64,000 bases of DNA. Source: DATLGB01 sp963724135. GTDB lineage: Bacteria > Actinomycetota > Thermoleophilia > Solirubrobacterales > Solirubrobacteraceae. The notes under the pieces are model-generated. The model had not been told where the DNA came from, searched no databases, and saw only the letters and a list, made by a program, of their open reading frames with translations. Location: the NCBI GenBank assembly GCA_963724135.1, contig CAVRTA010000004.1, forward strand, positions 1,116,001 through 1,180,000, written 5' to 3'. This document shows positions 37,457 to 46,244 of the stretch, in pieces; positions within the stretch are counted from its first letter, which is position 1; the number at the start of each line of letters is the position of its first letter. The position numbers and the translations under genes were made by a program.

Positions 37457-39146
37457 GGCACCCACGCTAACCCCGTCGTGGCGCGAGGCGCTGAGCCTGT
37501 TCGACCGCGACCTGCGCCGCCGCGGCGCCGCCGAGCGCACCCGCCGCGCGTACGGCATCGACCTCGGCCAGCTGGCCGCGTGGTGCGCGCAGCGCGGGCT
37601 CGACCCGGCGCAGGTCGACTACAGGACGCTGCGCCGCTACGCCGCCCACCTGAGCGACCGCCGCGTCGCCGCGACGACCGTGGCGCGCAAGCTCGCCGCC
37701 TCGCGCCAGTTCTTCGGCACGCTCGTCGAGCACGGCCAGATGGGCGCCAACCCCGCCGACCTGCTGCCGCTGCCGCGCAAGGAGCAGCCACTGCCCAAGG
37801 CGCTGAACGCCGGCGACGTCTCCGCCCTGCTCGACAGGATCCCGGCCACGACGCCGCTCGAGCTGCGCGACCGGGCGCTGTTCGAGGTCGCGTACGGCTG
37901 CGGCCTGCGCGCCGAGGAGCTCGTCACGCTCGACCTCGACAGCGTCGGGTTCGAGGCCGAGGAGCTGCGCGTCGAGGGCAAGGGCGCGAAGACAAGGATC
38001 GTGCCCGTCGGCGAGCACGCTCTCGGCGCCGTGCGTGCGTACCTCGAGCGCGGCCGGCCCGCGCTGGCGGCGGAGCCCGAGCCGGCGCTGTTCCTGTCGA
38101 AGACCGGCCGGCGGCTGTCGACCAGCGACGTGCGCCGCCGCCTGCGCGCCTGGGCGCGCCACGCACGAACGCAGGGCGCGGTTCACCCGCACGCGCTGCG
38201 GCACTCGTTCGCGACCCATCTGCTCGAGGGAGGTGCCGACTTGCGGGCAATTCAGGAACTGCTTGGGCACGCAACCATCAGCACCACCCAGGTCTACACA
38301 CGGGTAGACTCGGCGCGCCTGAGGGCGGCGTACGAACGCAGCCACCCGAGAGCCTGGATCTTGGAAACGAACGTCAAAGCCATCGAGCTGCGAGATCTCT
38401 GGCGCCGCTACAAGGCGACGACCGACGAGCGCGCCCGCGAGCAGCTCGTCGTCGCGTACTCGCCGCTGGTCAAGTACGTCGCCGGCCGCATGTCCTCGGG
38501 GCTGCCGGCGCACGTCGAGGAGGCCGACCTCATCTCCTACGGCCTGATCGGCCTGATCAACGCGATCGAGCGCTTCGACATCGAGCGCGAGATCAAGTTC
38601 GAGACGTACGCCATCACCCGCATCAAGGGCGCGATCATCGACGAGCTGCGCGCGCTGGACTGGGTACCGAGGTCGGTGCGCGCCCGCGCGAGGGAGATCG
38701 AGCGCACTCACGGCAAGCTCGAGCACAAGCTGCACCGGACGCCGACCGACGAGGAGATGGCGTCCGAGATGCACATCTCCGTGGAGGAATTCCAGGAGGC
38801 GCTGGTCAAGATCTCCAACTCGACGGTCGTCGCACTGGACGAGCTGTGGGCGGTGTCCGACGCCTCCGGCGACCAGGTGTCGCTGCTCGACACGCTCCAC
38901 GACCCCGACGCGCCCGATCCGCAGCAGGTGCTCGACGCCTCCGAGCTCAAGGACCGGCTGGCCGACGCGATCAGCGCGCTGCCCGAGCGCGAGAAGCTCG
39001 TGATCGCCCTCTACTACTACGAGAACCTGACCCTGCGCGAGATCGGCGAGGTGCTCGGCGTGACCGAGTCGCGGATCTCGCAGCTGCACACCAAGGCGGT
39101 GCTGCGGCTCAAGAGCCGCTTGCAGGGCGACAACCTGCGCGACTAG
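37440..39146 (+). CDS. XerC-like tyrosine recombinase fused in frame to FliA/WhiG-type sigma factor
   Basis: 568 residues in one open frame from ATG 37440 (GTG 37449 possible). Residues 1-305 form a complete XerC: SAM-like N-domain (TRRAYGIDLGQLAAWCAQRG), catalytic Arg in YGCGLRAEELVTLDL, Lys in VEGKGAKTRIVPV, HALRHSFATHLLEGG, and GHATISTTQVYTRV with the Tyr. Then HPRA-Trp-Ile leads straight into a full sigma factor. XerC resolves chromosome dimers. No stop lies between the two parts: a TGG at 38355-38357 stands where XerC proteins normally end. Either a true fusion or a lost TGA. Confidence 0.8.
   Translation: MKNVATAPTLTPSWREALSLFDRDLRRRGAAERTRRAYGIDLGQLAAWCAQRGLDPAQVDYRTLRRYAAHLSDRRVAATTVARKLAASRQFFGTLVEHGQMGANPADLLPLPRKEQPLPKALNAGDVSALLDRIPATTPLELRDRALFEVAYGCGLRAEELVTLDLDSVGFEAEELRVEGKGAKTRIVPVGEHALGAVRAYLERGRPALAAEPEPALFLSKTGRRLSTSDVRRRLRAWARHARTQGAVHPHALRHSFATHLLEGGADLRAIQELLGHATISTTQVYTRVDSARLRAAYERSHPRAWILETNVKAIELRDLWRRYKATTDERAREQLVVAYSPLVKYVAGRMSSGLPAHVEEADLISYGLIGLINAIERFDIEREIKFETYAITRIKGAIIDELRALDWVPRSVRARAREIERTHGKLEHKLHRTPTDEEMASEMHISVEEFQEALVKISNSTVVALDELWAVSDASGDQVSLLDTLHDPDAPDPQQVLDASELKDRLADAISALPEREKLVIALYYYENLTLREIGEVLGVTESRISQLHTKAVLRLKSRLQGDNLRD
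38361..39146 (+). CDS. sigma28/FliA-WhiG-like RNA polymerase sigma factor (possible separate start)
   Basis: 261 residues if translated from TTG 38361, the usual length of WhiG/FliA factors. LVVAYSPLVKYVAGRMSSGL (region 1.2/2.1), EEADLISYGLIGLINAIERF and FETYAITRIKGAIIDELRAL (region 2) are followed by LHRTPTDEEMASEMHISVEE (region 3). LTLREIGEVLGVTESRISQL is the region 4 helix-turn-helix. No flagellar genes are present; in non-motile actinobacteria such factors control development or stress. Same frame as xerC. Confidence 0.85.
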   Translation: METNVKAIELRDLWRRYKATTDERAREQLVVAYSPLVKYVAGRMSSGLPAHVEEADLISYGLIGLINAIERFDIEREIKFETYAITRIKGAIIDELRALDWVPRSVRARAREIERTHGKLEHKLHRTPTDEEMASEMHISVEEFQEALVKISNSTVVALDELWAVSDASGDQVSLLDTLHDPDAPDPQQVLDASELKDRLADAISALPEREKLVIALYYYENLTLREIGEVLGVTESRISQLHTKAVLRLKSRLQGDNLRD

Positions 39147-39155
39147 TGGCCGCCC

Positions 39156-39776
39156 ATGAGTGAGGGAGGCTGGGCGCCGTTCGGACCGTCCAACGACGAG
39201 GGGCCCGCCGAGGCTCCCGCCGTGCCGGCGCAGCCGACGCCGCTGGCGCCGGTCGATCCGCTGCCCGAGGAGACGGCACCCGCGGCCGACCCGGCGCCGA
39301 AGCCGATCGAGTTCCCGCGCCCTGATCCCGAGCCCGACCTCCCTCCCGCAGCGAGCTTCGAGCCGCCCGCACCGCCGCCGCTCGAGCCGCTCCCGGCCCC
39401 TGAGCTCACGCCGCTGATGTGGCCCGGATCCGAGCCGGCGAGCACGCCACCGCCGCAACCGCGGCCGCCGCAGCAGCCCGTGCCGCCGATCGGCACGTGG
39501 CCGCCGCCCGGCCCGCCCGGCTACGGCACGCCGCAGCGCATCGCCAGCAACGCCACCGCGTCGCTGGTCCTCGGCATCGTCGGGCTGACCTTCTGCCCGG
39601 TGATCGCCTCGATCCCCGCGATCTCGCTGGGCTACTCGGCCAAGCGCGAGATCCGTGCGACGCCAGGTCTCGGCGGGGAGGGCATGGCGACCTGGGGCAT
39701 CGGCCTCGGTGTCGTCGGACTGGCGTTCTGGACCCTCGTGCTGGTGCTGATCGCCGCGGGCGCCGCGAGCGTCTAG
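39156..39776 (+). CDS. proline-rich DUF4190-type membrane protein
   Basis: 206 residues. Residues 1-115 are Pro/Ala-rich and disordered (EGGWAPFGPSNDEGPAEAPA). Residues 125-206 hold two hydrophobic segments around YSAKREIRATPG, the DUF4190 layout (ATASLVLGIVGLTFCPVIAS). Cytoplasmic Pro-rich N-terminus, likely a membrane adaptor. Starts 9 bases after the sigma factor gene. Confidence 0.8.
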   Translation: MSEGGWAPFGPSNDEGPAEAPAVPAQPTPLAPVDPLPEETAPAADPAPKPIEFPRPDPEPDLPPAASFEPPAPPPLEPLPAPELTPLMWPGSEPASTPPPQPRPPQQPVPPIGTWPPPGPPGYGTPQRIASNATASLVLGIVGLTFCPVIASIPAISLGYSAKREIRATPGLGGEGMATWGIGLGVVGLAFWTLVLVLIAAGAASV

Positions 39777-39842
39777 TTCAGCGTTCCTTCAGGCTGGCGG
39801 CGAAGGTTCGACGTGTTCGGCGGTTCCTGCGATGGGTCCGAG

Positions 39843-40160
39843 CTAGGAAACGATCGTCGGCGTGTGCGCCAGCGCCCACGCCCAGGCCACCGCCGCGACC
39901 GCGAGGACCGCCGCCCAGGACACCCGGCGCACGACCAGCAGCGCGGCCGCAGCGACGACCCAGACAGCGCCGTACTCGACCCAGCGCCCGTCGAGATGGC
40001 CGACGAGCACGAACGCCCGTGTCGCCCCGCACAGCGGGCACGGCGCGCCGGTCACGGCCTGGAACGGGCACAGCGGCTCCGCGTCCATGACCGTGTGGAC
40101 CGGGATCAGCGCCCCGGCGAGAAACGGCACGGCGCCGATGAGGAGGAAGGCTCGCGGCAA
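39843..40160 (-). CDS. DUF2752 membrane protein
   Basis: 105 residues, about three hydrophobic segments. CPFQAVTGAPCPLCGATRAF carries the DUF2752 signature CPxCGxTRA. Function unknown. The 66-base gap to DUF4190 (39777-39842) shows nothing recognisable. Confidence 0.88.
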   Translation of the reverse strand: MPRAFLLIGAVPFLAGALIPVHTVMDAEPLCPFQAVTGAPCPLCGATRAFVLVGHLDGRWVEYGAVWVVAAAALLVVRRVSWAAVLAVAAVAWAWALAHTPTIVS

Positions 40161-40182
40161 GAGGAGTAGGTTGCCACGGGAC

Positions 40183-40215
40183 GTCGCCCAGAGGCCGAGG
40201 GCCGGCCTCTGGCGA
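40183..40215. repeat. intergenic hairpin repeat, copy 2 of 2 (partner at 8473)
   Basis: GTCGCCCAGAGGCCGA, then GGGCCGGCCTCTGGCGA. The outer arms CGCCCAGAGGCC and GGCCTCTGGCG pair with one bulged C. The first 25 bases match 8473-8497 with one mismatch. It lies 32 bases before the EF-G-like start. Confidence 0.55.
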
Positions 40216-40246
40216 ACACATAGTCCAAGAGAGGAGAACTCCTGGC

Positions 40247-42317
40247 ATGCCTCACGCTGCCGCAGACAGGATCCGCAACGTCGCTCTGGTCGGGCACCGG
40301 GGGAGCGGGAAGACCTCTTTGATGGAGGCGCTGCTCTTCGAGGCCGGAGCGACGAATCGATTGGGCTCGGTGCTCGAGGGCACGACGGTGTCCGACTCCG
40401 ACGACGACGAGAAGGCGCGCGGCATGTCGATCAGCGCGAGCCTCGCCTCGTTCGAGTGGAACGGAACGAAGGTCAACCTGATCGACACCCCCGGCGAACC
40501 CTCGTTCGTCGCCGACGCCCTGGGCGCCCTGCGGGTCTGCGAGGCGGCCGTCTTCGTGGTCAACGCGGTGATGGGCGTCGAGGTCTCCACGCAGCGGCTG
40601 TGGGAGCGCGCCGCCGAGCTCGGCGTCGCCCGCCTGGTCTACGTGAACATGCTCGACCGCGAGCGCGCCGACTTCTTCCGCGCGCTCGACTCGCTCAAGC
40701 AGGAGTTCGGCCAGCACGTCGTCGCCACCGAGATCCCGATCGGCTCCGAGCACGAGACTCGCGGCCTGATCGACCTCGTCGACATGAAGGCCTACGAGTA
40801 CGACCCCGCCCACCCCGGCAAGGACAACTGCAAGGAGATCCCGATCCCGGACGAGCTCTCCGACGCTCGCGCAGCAGTACCGGGAGAAGCTCATGGACGA
40901 GGTGGCGGAGAACTCCGAGGAGTTGATGGAGCGCTACCTCGAGGGCGAGGAGCTCTCACACGACGAGATCGTGACGGCGCTCGAGGACGGCACCGAGCAC
41001 GGCCAGATCTTCCCGGTCACCTGCGGAATCGCCACCGCCCACATGGGCACGAACCGGCTGCTCGACGCCATCGTCGAGGACCTGCCCTCGCCCGCCCGGC
41101 ACGGCGGCGTCGAGCTCGAGGAGATGACGCTCCAGCCCACCGAGGACGGCGAGATGTTCGCCTACGTGTTCAAGACGCGGGCAGACCCGTTCGCCGGACG
41201 CATCAACCTCTTCCGCGTCTACCAGGGCGTCATGAAGCACGACACCCAGGTGATGAACACCCGCACCCACAACAAGGAGCGCATCGGCCAGCTGCTCGTC
41301 CCGCAGGGCAAGGAGATGGCGCACGCGGACGCGTTCGGGCCGGGCGACGTCGGCGCGGTGGCCAAGCTCAAGGAGAGCAAGGCCGGCGACTGGCTGGCCG
41401 CCCGCGACCAGCCGGTCCACATGCCCTCGATCAAGCTGCCGGCGCCGGTGATGGCGTTCAGCATCGAGCCGGCGCACAAGGGCGACGAGGAGAAGGTCTT
41501 CACCTCCCTGCACCGCCTTCAGGAGGAGGACCCCACCATCGACCTGCACCGCGACGCGCAGACCGGCGAGCAGATCGTCGCCGGCCTGTCGCAGCTGCAC
41601 GTCGAGGTGATCGTGGAGCGGCTGAAGTCCCGCTTCGGCGTCGAGGTGACCCTCAAGCCGCCGCGCGTCCCCTACCAGGAGACGATCCGCGGTAACGCGA
41701 CCGCGCACGGGCGACACAAGAAGCAGACCGGCGGGCGCGGCCAGTTCGGCGACTGCCACATCAAGATCGAGCCGTGCGAAGAGGACTTCGAGTTCGTCAA
41801 CGAGATCAAGGGCGGCGTGATCCCGACCTCATTCATCCCCGCCGTCGAGAAGGGCGTGCGCGAGGCGATGGCGGGCGGCGTCGTCGCCGGCTACCCCCTC
41901 AAGGGCGTGCGCGTGCGGCTCTACGACGGCAGCTTCCATACGGTCGACTCCTCCGAGATGGCGTTCAAGCTCGCCGGCTCGATCGCGATGAAGGAGGCGA
42001 TGTCCAACGCCCAGCCGGTGCTGCTGGAGCCGATCATGCTCGTGAGCGTCTCGACCCCCGAGGACCACGTCGGCGACGTGATGGGCGACCTGTCGTCGCG
42101 GCGCGGGCGCCCGCTCGGCACCGAGGCGGCCGCCGGCGGGATGACCGAGGTCAAGGCCGAGGTCCCCATGGCGGAGCTGCTCACCTACGCGCCCGACCTG
42201 CGCTCGATGACGCAGGGGCAGGGCGAGTACACGATGGAGTTCGCCCGCTACGAGGAGGTTCCCTCGCACCTCGCCCAGAAGGTCATCGCCAGCGCGCAGG
42301 AAGAAGTGCCTGCATAG
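40247..42317 (+). CDS. EF-G-like translational GTPase (FusA2 type; one indel)
   Basis: 689 residues after repair. G1 reads LVGHRGSGKTSLMEALLFEA, not the GHVDHGKTT of canonical EF-G. LIDTPGEPSF is G3 (PGE instead of PGH), and VYVNMLDRERADFFRAL replaces NKMD by NMLD. Domains II-V follow (GRGQFGDCHIKIEPCE, SYAPDL-like end). This matches the actinobacterial EF-G II paralogue whose role is unsettled. AGGAG at 40232-40236 precedes the ATG. An extra base near 40866 (ELSD-LAQQYREKLMDE) breaks the frame. Confidence 0.88.
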
Positions 42318-42339
42318 GGCGCCGCTAACGTGCGGCGCC
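42318..42339. promoter_or_regulatory. 7-bp inverted repeat with TAACGT box in its loop
   Basis: GGCGCCG, loop CTAACGTG, CGGCGCC, starting right after the EF-G-like stop and ending one base before GTG 42340. TAACGT in the loop lies 8 bases before the start. A hairpin terminator, an operator around a -10, or both. Confidence 0.45.
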
Positions 42340-43058
42340 GTGCCGGTGCGCTCGCGCGACATCAAGACCAACCGCAACGAGGTCGTCTGCGACATCTGCG
42401 GGCGCACGCTGCTGCGCGGTGAGCGCGCAGAGCCGTTCCTCGCGGGCGGGCAGCGCCGTCTGGTCTGCGAGCTGTGCACCGTGCGCGCCACCCACGAGGG
42501 TTGGATCCGGGAGGGCGCGGACGAGCTGTCGAGCGTCCCGCGGGTGGGTGGGGGAGATCCGGGCGTTCGCTGATCGGCCGGCTGCGTGCACGGCGGCCGG
42601 AGCCCGCCCCCGTAGAGGACGAGCTCGAGCTCAACCCGGCGCTCGCTGCCGAGCTCGAGCACCATCCGGTGATCACCGAGCGCCGCGAGCCGGAGCCCGT
42701 GCCCGACTTCAACCGGGAGCCGCGCCACGTCCACGCCGTCCCGACCAACGCCGAGCTCAAGATGGAGCGGGCGGTCGAGGTCTTCAACGGCTCGCATCAC
42801 CCGCGCACGGTCGCCGGTGTCGCCCGCTCGCTCGGGGCGCCCGAGATCTCGGTGCGCACCTCGGACGTCGAGCCGAGCGTCGTCTCGCTGTTCGTCATGT
42901 GGGAGCTGAGCTGGTACCGGTTCGAGGTCGACCTCTCCGACGAGGCCGGCGGCGCGCGCCGCGTGGCGCAGGGCGCGGAGCTCGACGAGCTCGAGCCCGA
43001 CGAGCGCGTGCCCAACGCCGTGGCCGACGAGCGCGGCCGCATCGCGCTGGCCACATAG
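42340..43058 (+). CDS. zinc-ribbon protein with helical C-terminal domain (one indel)
   Basis: 239 residues after repair, from GTG 42340. The N-terminus has VVCDICGRTLLRGE and RRLVCELCTVRA, two CxxC pairs forming a zinc ribbon. A Pro/Glu-rich middle is followed by a conserved C-terminal domain (AELKMERAVEVFNGSHHPRT, MWELSWYRFEVDLSDEAGGA). A missing wobble base near 42542 (Arg CG-) joins the two parts. Role unknown; nucleic-acid or protein binding suggested by the ribbon. Confidence 0.68.
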
Positions 43059-43085
43059 CTGACGTTGCCCGTCGGCGTGGCTGGG

Positions 43086-43091
43086 TAGCCT
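43086..43091 (+). promoter_or_regulatory. TAGCCT -10-like box
   Basis: TAGCCT, 7 bases, GTG 43099. Another TAnnnT box directly before a start without a Shine-Dalgarno. Confidence 0.38.
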
Positions 43092-43098
43092 GTGCGCC

Positions 43099-43320
43099 GT
43101 GATCTACTGCGTGGTCCCCGAGGAGCTCGCCGACGAGCTCTACGACCGGCTCAAGTCGTACTACGAGGACGACCCGAACGTGACCGTCATCGTCGACCGC
43201 CGCAAGACCTCGCGCCGGCAGCCGGGCGCCCCGCCGCCCGACGACCAGAAGCGCGAGGTCCGCGACCGCCGGCGCCCTCGCGTCGCCGGCGAGTTCCCCA
43301 CCATCGAAGCCGCTGAATGA
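43099..43320 (+). CDS. small basic/acidic hypothetical protein
   Basis: 73 residues from GTG 43099. A short alpha-beta start (IYCVVPEELADELYDRLKSY, NVTVIVDRRK) is followed by a disordered Arg/Asp/Pro tail. No family named. The fold of the first 35 residues could bind nucleic acid, but there is no motif to support this. Confidence 0.6.
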   Translation: MIYCVVPEELADELYDRLKSYYEDDPNVTVIVDRRKTSRRQPGAPPPDDQKREVRDRRRPRVAGEFPTIEAAE

Positions 43321-43393
43321 GCAGGGGGGCCCGCCTTCGGCCGGCTGTTACTTCGACCCGGCGCGGGCAGGGCCCGGCCGGCCTACGGCACCC

Positions 43394-43798
43394 CTGAAGA
43401 CCCTCATCGTCCACGTCGACGGGGGCGCGCGCGGTAATCCCGGGCCGGCGGCAGCGGCTGCCGTGATCACGACCCCGGAGGGAGAGGTGCTCGAGGAGTC
43501 CAGCCGCTTCCTCGGCCGCGCGAGCAACAACGTGGCGGAGTACCACGGGCTGCTGCTCGGCCTCGAGCGCGCCCGGGCACTCGGCGCGAACGAGGTGGAG
43601 ATCGTCAATGATTCGGAGCTGATCGCCTACCAGGTGACCGGCCGCTACAAGGTCAAGCATCCGGACATGAAGCCACTATTCCTCCAGGCCACCGCGGCGC
43701 TGCGCGCGTTCGACAAGTGGTCGGTCAGGCCCGTCAAGCGCGAGCAGAACAAGGACGCCGACGCGCTCGTCAACCAATGTCTCGACGCGCACGCCTGA
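43394..43798 (+). CDS. RNase HI-like protein with CTG initiation codon
   Basis: 134 residues. LIVHVDGGARGNPGPAAAAA gives the first catalytic Asp, RASNNVAEYHGLLLGLERAR the Glu, VEIVNDSELIAYQVTGRYKV the second Asp, and REQNKDADALVNQCLDAHA the C-terminal His/Asp region. It degrades RNA in RNA-DNA hybrids. The only codon fitting the N-terminus is CTG 43394; no in-frame ATG, GTG or TTG lies just upstream. The true start may be a miscalled ATG. The gap 43321-43393 shows only GC-rich sequence. Confidence 0.85.
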   Translation: MKTLIVHVDGGARGNPGPAAAAAVITTPEGEVLEESSRFLGRASNNVAEYHGLLLGLERARALGANEVEIVNDSELIAYQVTGRYKVKHPDMKPLFLQATAALRAFDKWSVRPVKREQNKDADALVNQCLDAHA

Positions 43799-45924
43799 CC
43801 GGCCTCGCGGTGGCGCTGGCCGCCGCCGCGCCGGCGCACGCCGGCTCGCTGCCGCGAGTGATGTCCGGGCACCGGCCGGGCCCCGACGTCCTCTACGAAA
43901 AGCCGCCGCGCGCGCCACAGCTCGAGAGCGCCAGGCCGTTCCGCGCCCGCCCGATCCTGATCAGCGGTGCGACCGCCTACCGGCGGGGCGAGTTCCTCTA
44001 CCAGGACTGGCTCTACGACGCCCACGGCGCGTCGGGCGGCGAGGACCCGGGCGACCCGCTCGGGCCCGACGCGTTCCTGTTCTCGCCGACGGCCGGCGCC
44101 TACACCCACCCGGACGATCCGGCCTACGCCAACGACGCCACCGACCTCGTCGAGCTGCGCGTCAAGCCGCGCAAGCGGGCCACGCTGTTCCGGGTCACGC
44201 TCAACGTCGTGCACCCGAACTCGGCGTTCACGCTGGCGCTCGGGACGTCCGACGCTCCGCAACCGTGGCCGTTCGCGGCCGGCGTGAGCTCGCCGGCCGA
44301 GAAGTTCGTCACCGTGCACGGGACGACGGTCGAGGGGATGCCGGGCGCGGGCGCGCGCCTCGACGCGCTGCGCAGGCAGATCACGGTGCGCGTCCCCCGC
44401 GCCGCCTGGGACCCGGGGAGCGGCAAGGTGCGGATGGCGGCAGGAGTCGGGCTGTGGGGCGACGGCGAGTACCTCGCCCCGGCGGTCGCTCGCAGCGCCA
44501 CCGTCCCGGGCGGCGCCGGCCCCTCCGGCGCGCGCCTGTTCAACATGGCCTTCCGCGGCGACGACGAGCCGTGGCCAGACCTCCACTCGATCCCGGCCGG
44601 CGTGACGATCGCCGACGCCGCCGCCGGAGCGGCGTACCTGGGCTCGTGGTGGCGCGAGAAGGCCCAGGCGGACACGCTCGCCACCGGCGACGTGAGCCGC
44701 TTCGCCGCCGACGTCGACTTCGGCAAGCTGCGCCGGCGCGTCGACGACGAATCCGACGTGCCCAGGACGGGCCCGATCGACCGGATCTTCGCCAGCCACC
44801 GCATCTTCGGGCAGGGCATCGACTACACGAGGCTGTGCGGCGGGATCGAGGCCGCCGGGAGCTCGGCGCCCTGCACCGGGCCGCTCGTCGGCCAGCTCCA
44901 GCCCTACGCGCTCTACGTCCCGAAGAAGCCCCGGCCCAAGCGCGGCTGGGGCTTCGTGGCGCTGCTGCACTCGTTGTCGGGGAACTACAACCAGTACGCG
45001 AACACGCGCAACCAGTCGCAGCTGGGGGAGCGCGGCAAGGGCTCGCTGGTGGCGACGCCCGCCGGCCGCGGGCCCGACGGCTTCTACCGCGACATCGCGG
45101 AGGCCGACACCTTCGAGGTGTGGGCCGACGTCGCGCAGCACTACAAGCTCGACCCGGGGCTGGCCGTCGTCAGCGGCTACTCGATGGGCGGCCTGGGCAC
45201 GTTCCGTCTGCTCAGCCGCTGGCCGGACCTGTTCGCGCGCGGGTTCGCGGTCGTCGGGGCCGGCGACCCCGACGAGAACCTCGCCAGCCTGCGCCACACG
45301 CCGGTGATGATGTGGAACGCGGCCGGCGACGAGCTCGTCAACGCCAACACGTACACCCAGACGATCAACGAGATGACGGCGCTCGGGCTGCGGTTCGCGG
45401 CGTGGATCTTCCTGACGGCGGATCACCTCACCATCGCCACCAGCGACGAGTACACGCCCGGCGCCGAGTTCCTCGGCGCCCATCGCGTCATCCGCAATCC
45501 GGCGCACGTGACCTATGTCGTGGACCCGGAGACGGACTCCAAGCGTGCCGGGGCGATCGCCGACCATGCCTACTGGCTCTCCGATCTGACCGTCGCCGAG
45601 GGCGCCGCGCGCGGGACGATCGACGTGCGCTCGCTCGGCTTTCCCCGCGGCGACGCGCCGGTGGGGGAGGTCGTCAACGGCGCCGGGTCGGTCGACGGCG
45701 GCACGCGCGGGCCGATGCCGTACGTCTCGCAGACGCGCGAGTGGGGCAAGGCGCCCGCAGGGGACCGTCAGGACAAGCTGATCGTCAGGGCGACCGGCGT
45801 GGCCACGGCGACGGTCGACGCCCGCCGCGCCCGCGTCAGCTGCGACCCGGAGGTCGACCTCAGCCAGGCGCCGGGCCTGAAGCTGAGGATCGACTGCCGC
45901 GGCCGTAGCCCACGGCGCCGGTAA
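43777..45924 (+). CDS. secreted alpha/beta-hydrolase (esterase/peptidase-like)
   Basis: 715 residues. Signal peptide SRRARLTGLAVALAAAAPAH. A ~350-residue beta-rich region precedes an alpha/beta-hydrolase domain with GFVALLHSLSGNYNQYANTR and LAVVSGYSMGGLGTFRLLSR (nucleophile Ser, GYSMGG). TADHLTIATSDEYTPGAEFL carries a candidate catalytic His. Exported hydrolase, substrate unknown. ATG 43777 overlaps the RNase HI gene by 22 bases in another frame; chosen for the signal peptide. Frame intact. Confidence 0.78.
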   Translation: MSRRARLTGLAVALAAAAPAHAGSLPRVMSGHRPGPDVLYEKPPRAPQLESARPFRARPILISGATAYRRGEFLYQDWLYDAHGASGGEDPGDPLGPDAFLFSPTAGAYTHPDDPAYANDATDLVELRVKPRKRATLFRVTLNVVHPNSAFTLALGTSDAPQPWPFAAGVSSPAEKFVTVHGTTVEGMPGAGARLDALRRQITVRVPRAAWDPGSGKVRMAAGVGLWGDGEYLAPAVARSATVPGGAGPSGARLFNMAFRGDDEPWPDLHSIPAGVTIADAAAGAAYLGSWWREKAQADTLATGDVSRFAADVDFGKLRRRVDDESDVPRTGPIDRIFASHRIFGQGIDYTRLCGGIEAAGSSAPCTGPLVGQLQPYALYVPKKPRPKRGWGFVALLHSLSGNYNQYANTRNQSQLGERGKGSLVATPAGRGPDGFYRDIAEADTFEVWADVAQHYKLDPGLAVVSGYSMGGLGTFRLLSRWPDLFARGFAVVGAGDPDENLASLRHTPVMMWNAAGDELVNANTYTQTINEMTALGLRFAAWIFLTADHLTIATSDEYTPGAEFLGAHRVIRNPAHVTYVVDPETDSKRAGAIADHAYWLSDLTVAEGAARGTIDVRSLGFPRGDAPVGEVVNGAGSVDGGTRGPMPYVSQTREWGKAPAGDRQDKLIVRATGVATATVDARRARVSCDPEVDLSQAPGLKLRIDCRGRSPRRR

Positions 45925-45950
45925 GGGGGCCGGGTTCCGCGGTTCCGGTG

Positions 45951-46001
45951 AGCCGCCCCTGGATTTCATGGCCAATAGTGCGGGATATCCAGGGGTGGCC
46001 C
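45951..46001. repeat. palindromic repeat family 2, copy A
   Basis: Left arm GCCGCCCCTGGATTTCA, right arm GATATCCAGGGGTGGCC. It matches the copy at 56370-56419 at both ends (CCCCTGGATTTCA and CCAGGGGTGGCCC), with a different middle. It lies in the 320-base gap 45925-46244 between convergent genes, which holds no credible ORF. Confidence 0.65.
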
Positions 46002-46097
46002 GCGCGCGGGCGCCCGAACCCTCGCCCTGATCGCGCCACAGAGACGCGCCCCAACCGCGCTGACGTTCCCCCGGTTAGCGCGAAGTGCGCTTGATTA

Positions 46098-46165
46098 CCG
46101 GCGGAGTCCGCCGGAAATCTGGCACGGTTGGTGCTGACCGCCGGAAACCTGGCGCGCTTCGCGCT
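46098..46165. repeat. palindrome plus two 30-base tandem repeats
   Basis: CCGGCGGA-G-TCCGCCGG (46098-46114) overlaps two adjacent 30-base units, 46106-46135 and 46136-46165, sharing CCGCCGGAAAxCTGGC. Same intergenic gap as the family 2 repeat. No function assigned; possibly remains of a longer array or a terminator. Confidence 0.5.
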
Positions 46166-46244
46166 CGCCTCCCTCGGTGCCCGACAGCTCCGGCCCGGCA
46201 ACCGACCTCGTCGGCGCTGGGCGAGGAGCGGATTGACCCTACGC

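Noticed and set aside
40232..40243. AGGAG-AA-CTCCT before the EF-G-like gene as a Shine-Dalgarno-hiding hairpin
   Set aside because: The two-base loop is too short for a stable hairpin, and shifting the pairing leaves only three base pairs.
43321..43393. Possible relative of the 8473/40183 hairpin (CCGCCTTCGGCCGG)
   Set aside because: The match is a short GC-rich core that is expected by chance in this genome. The outer arms are missing.
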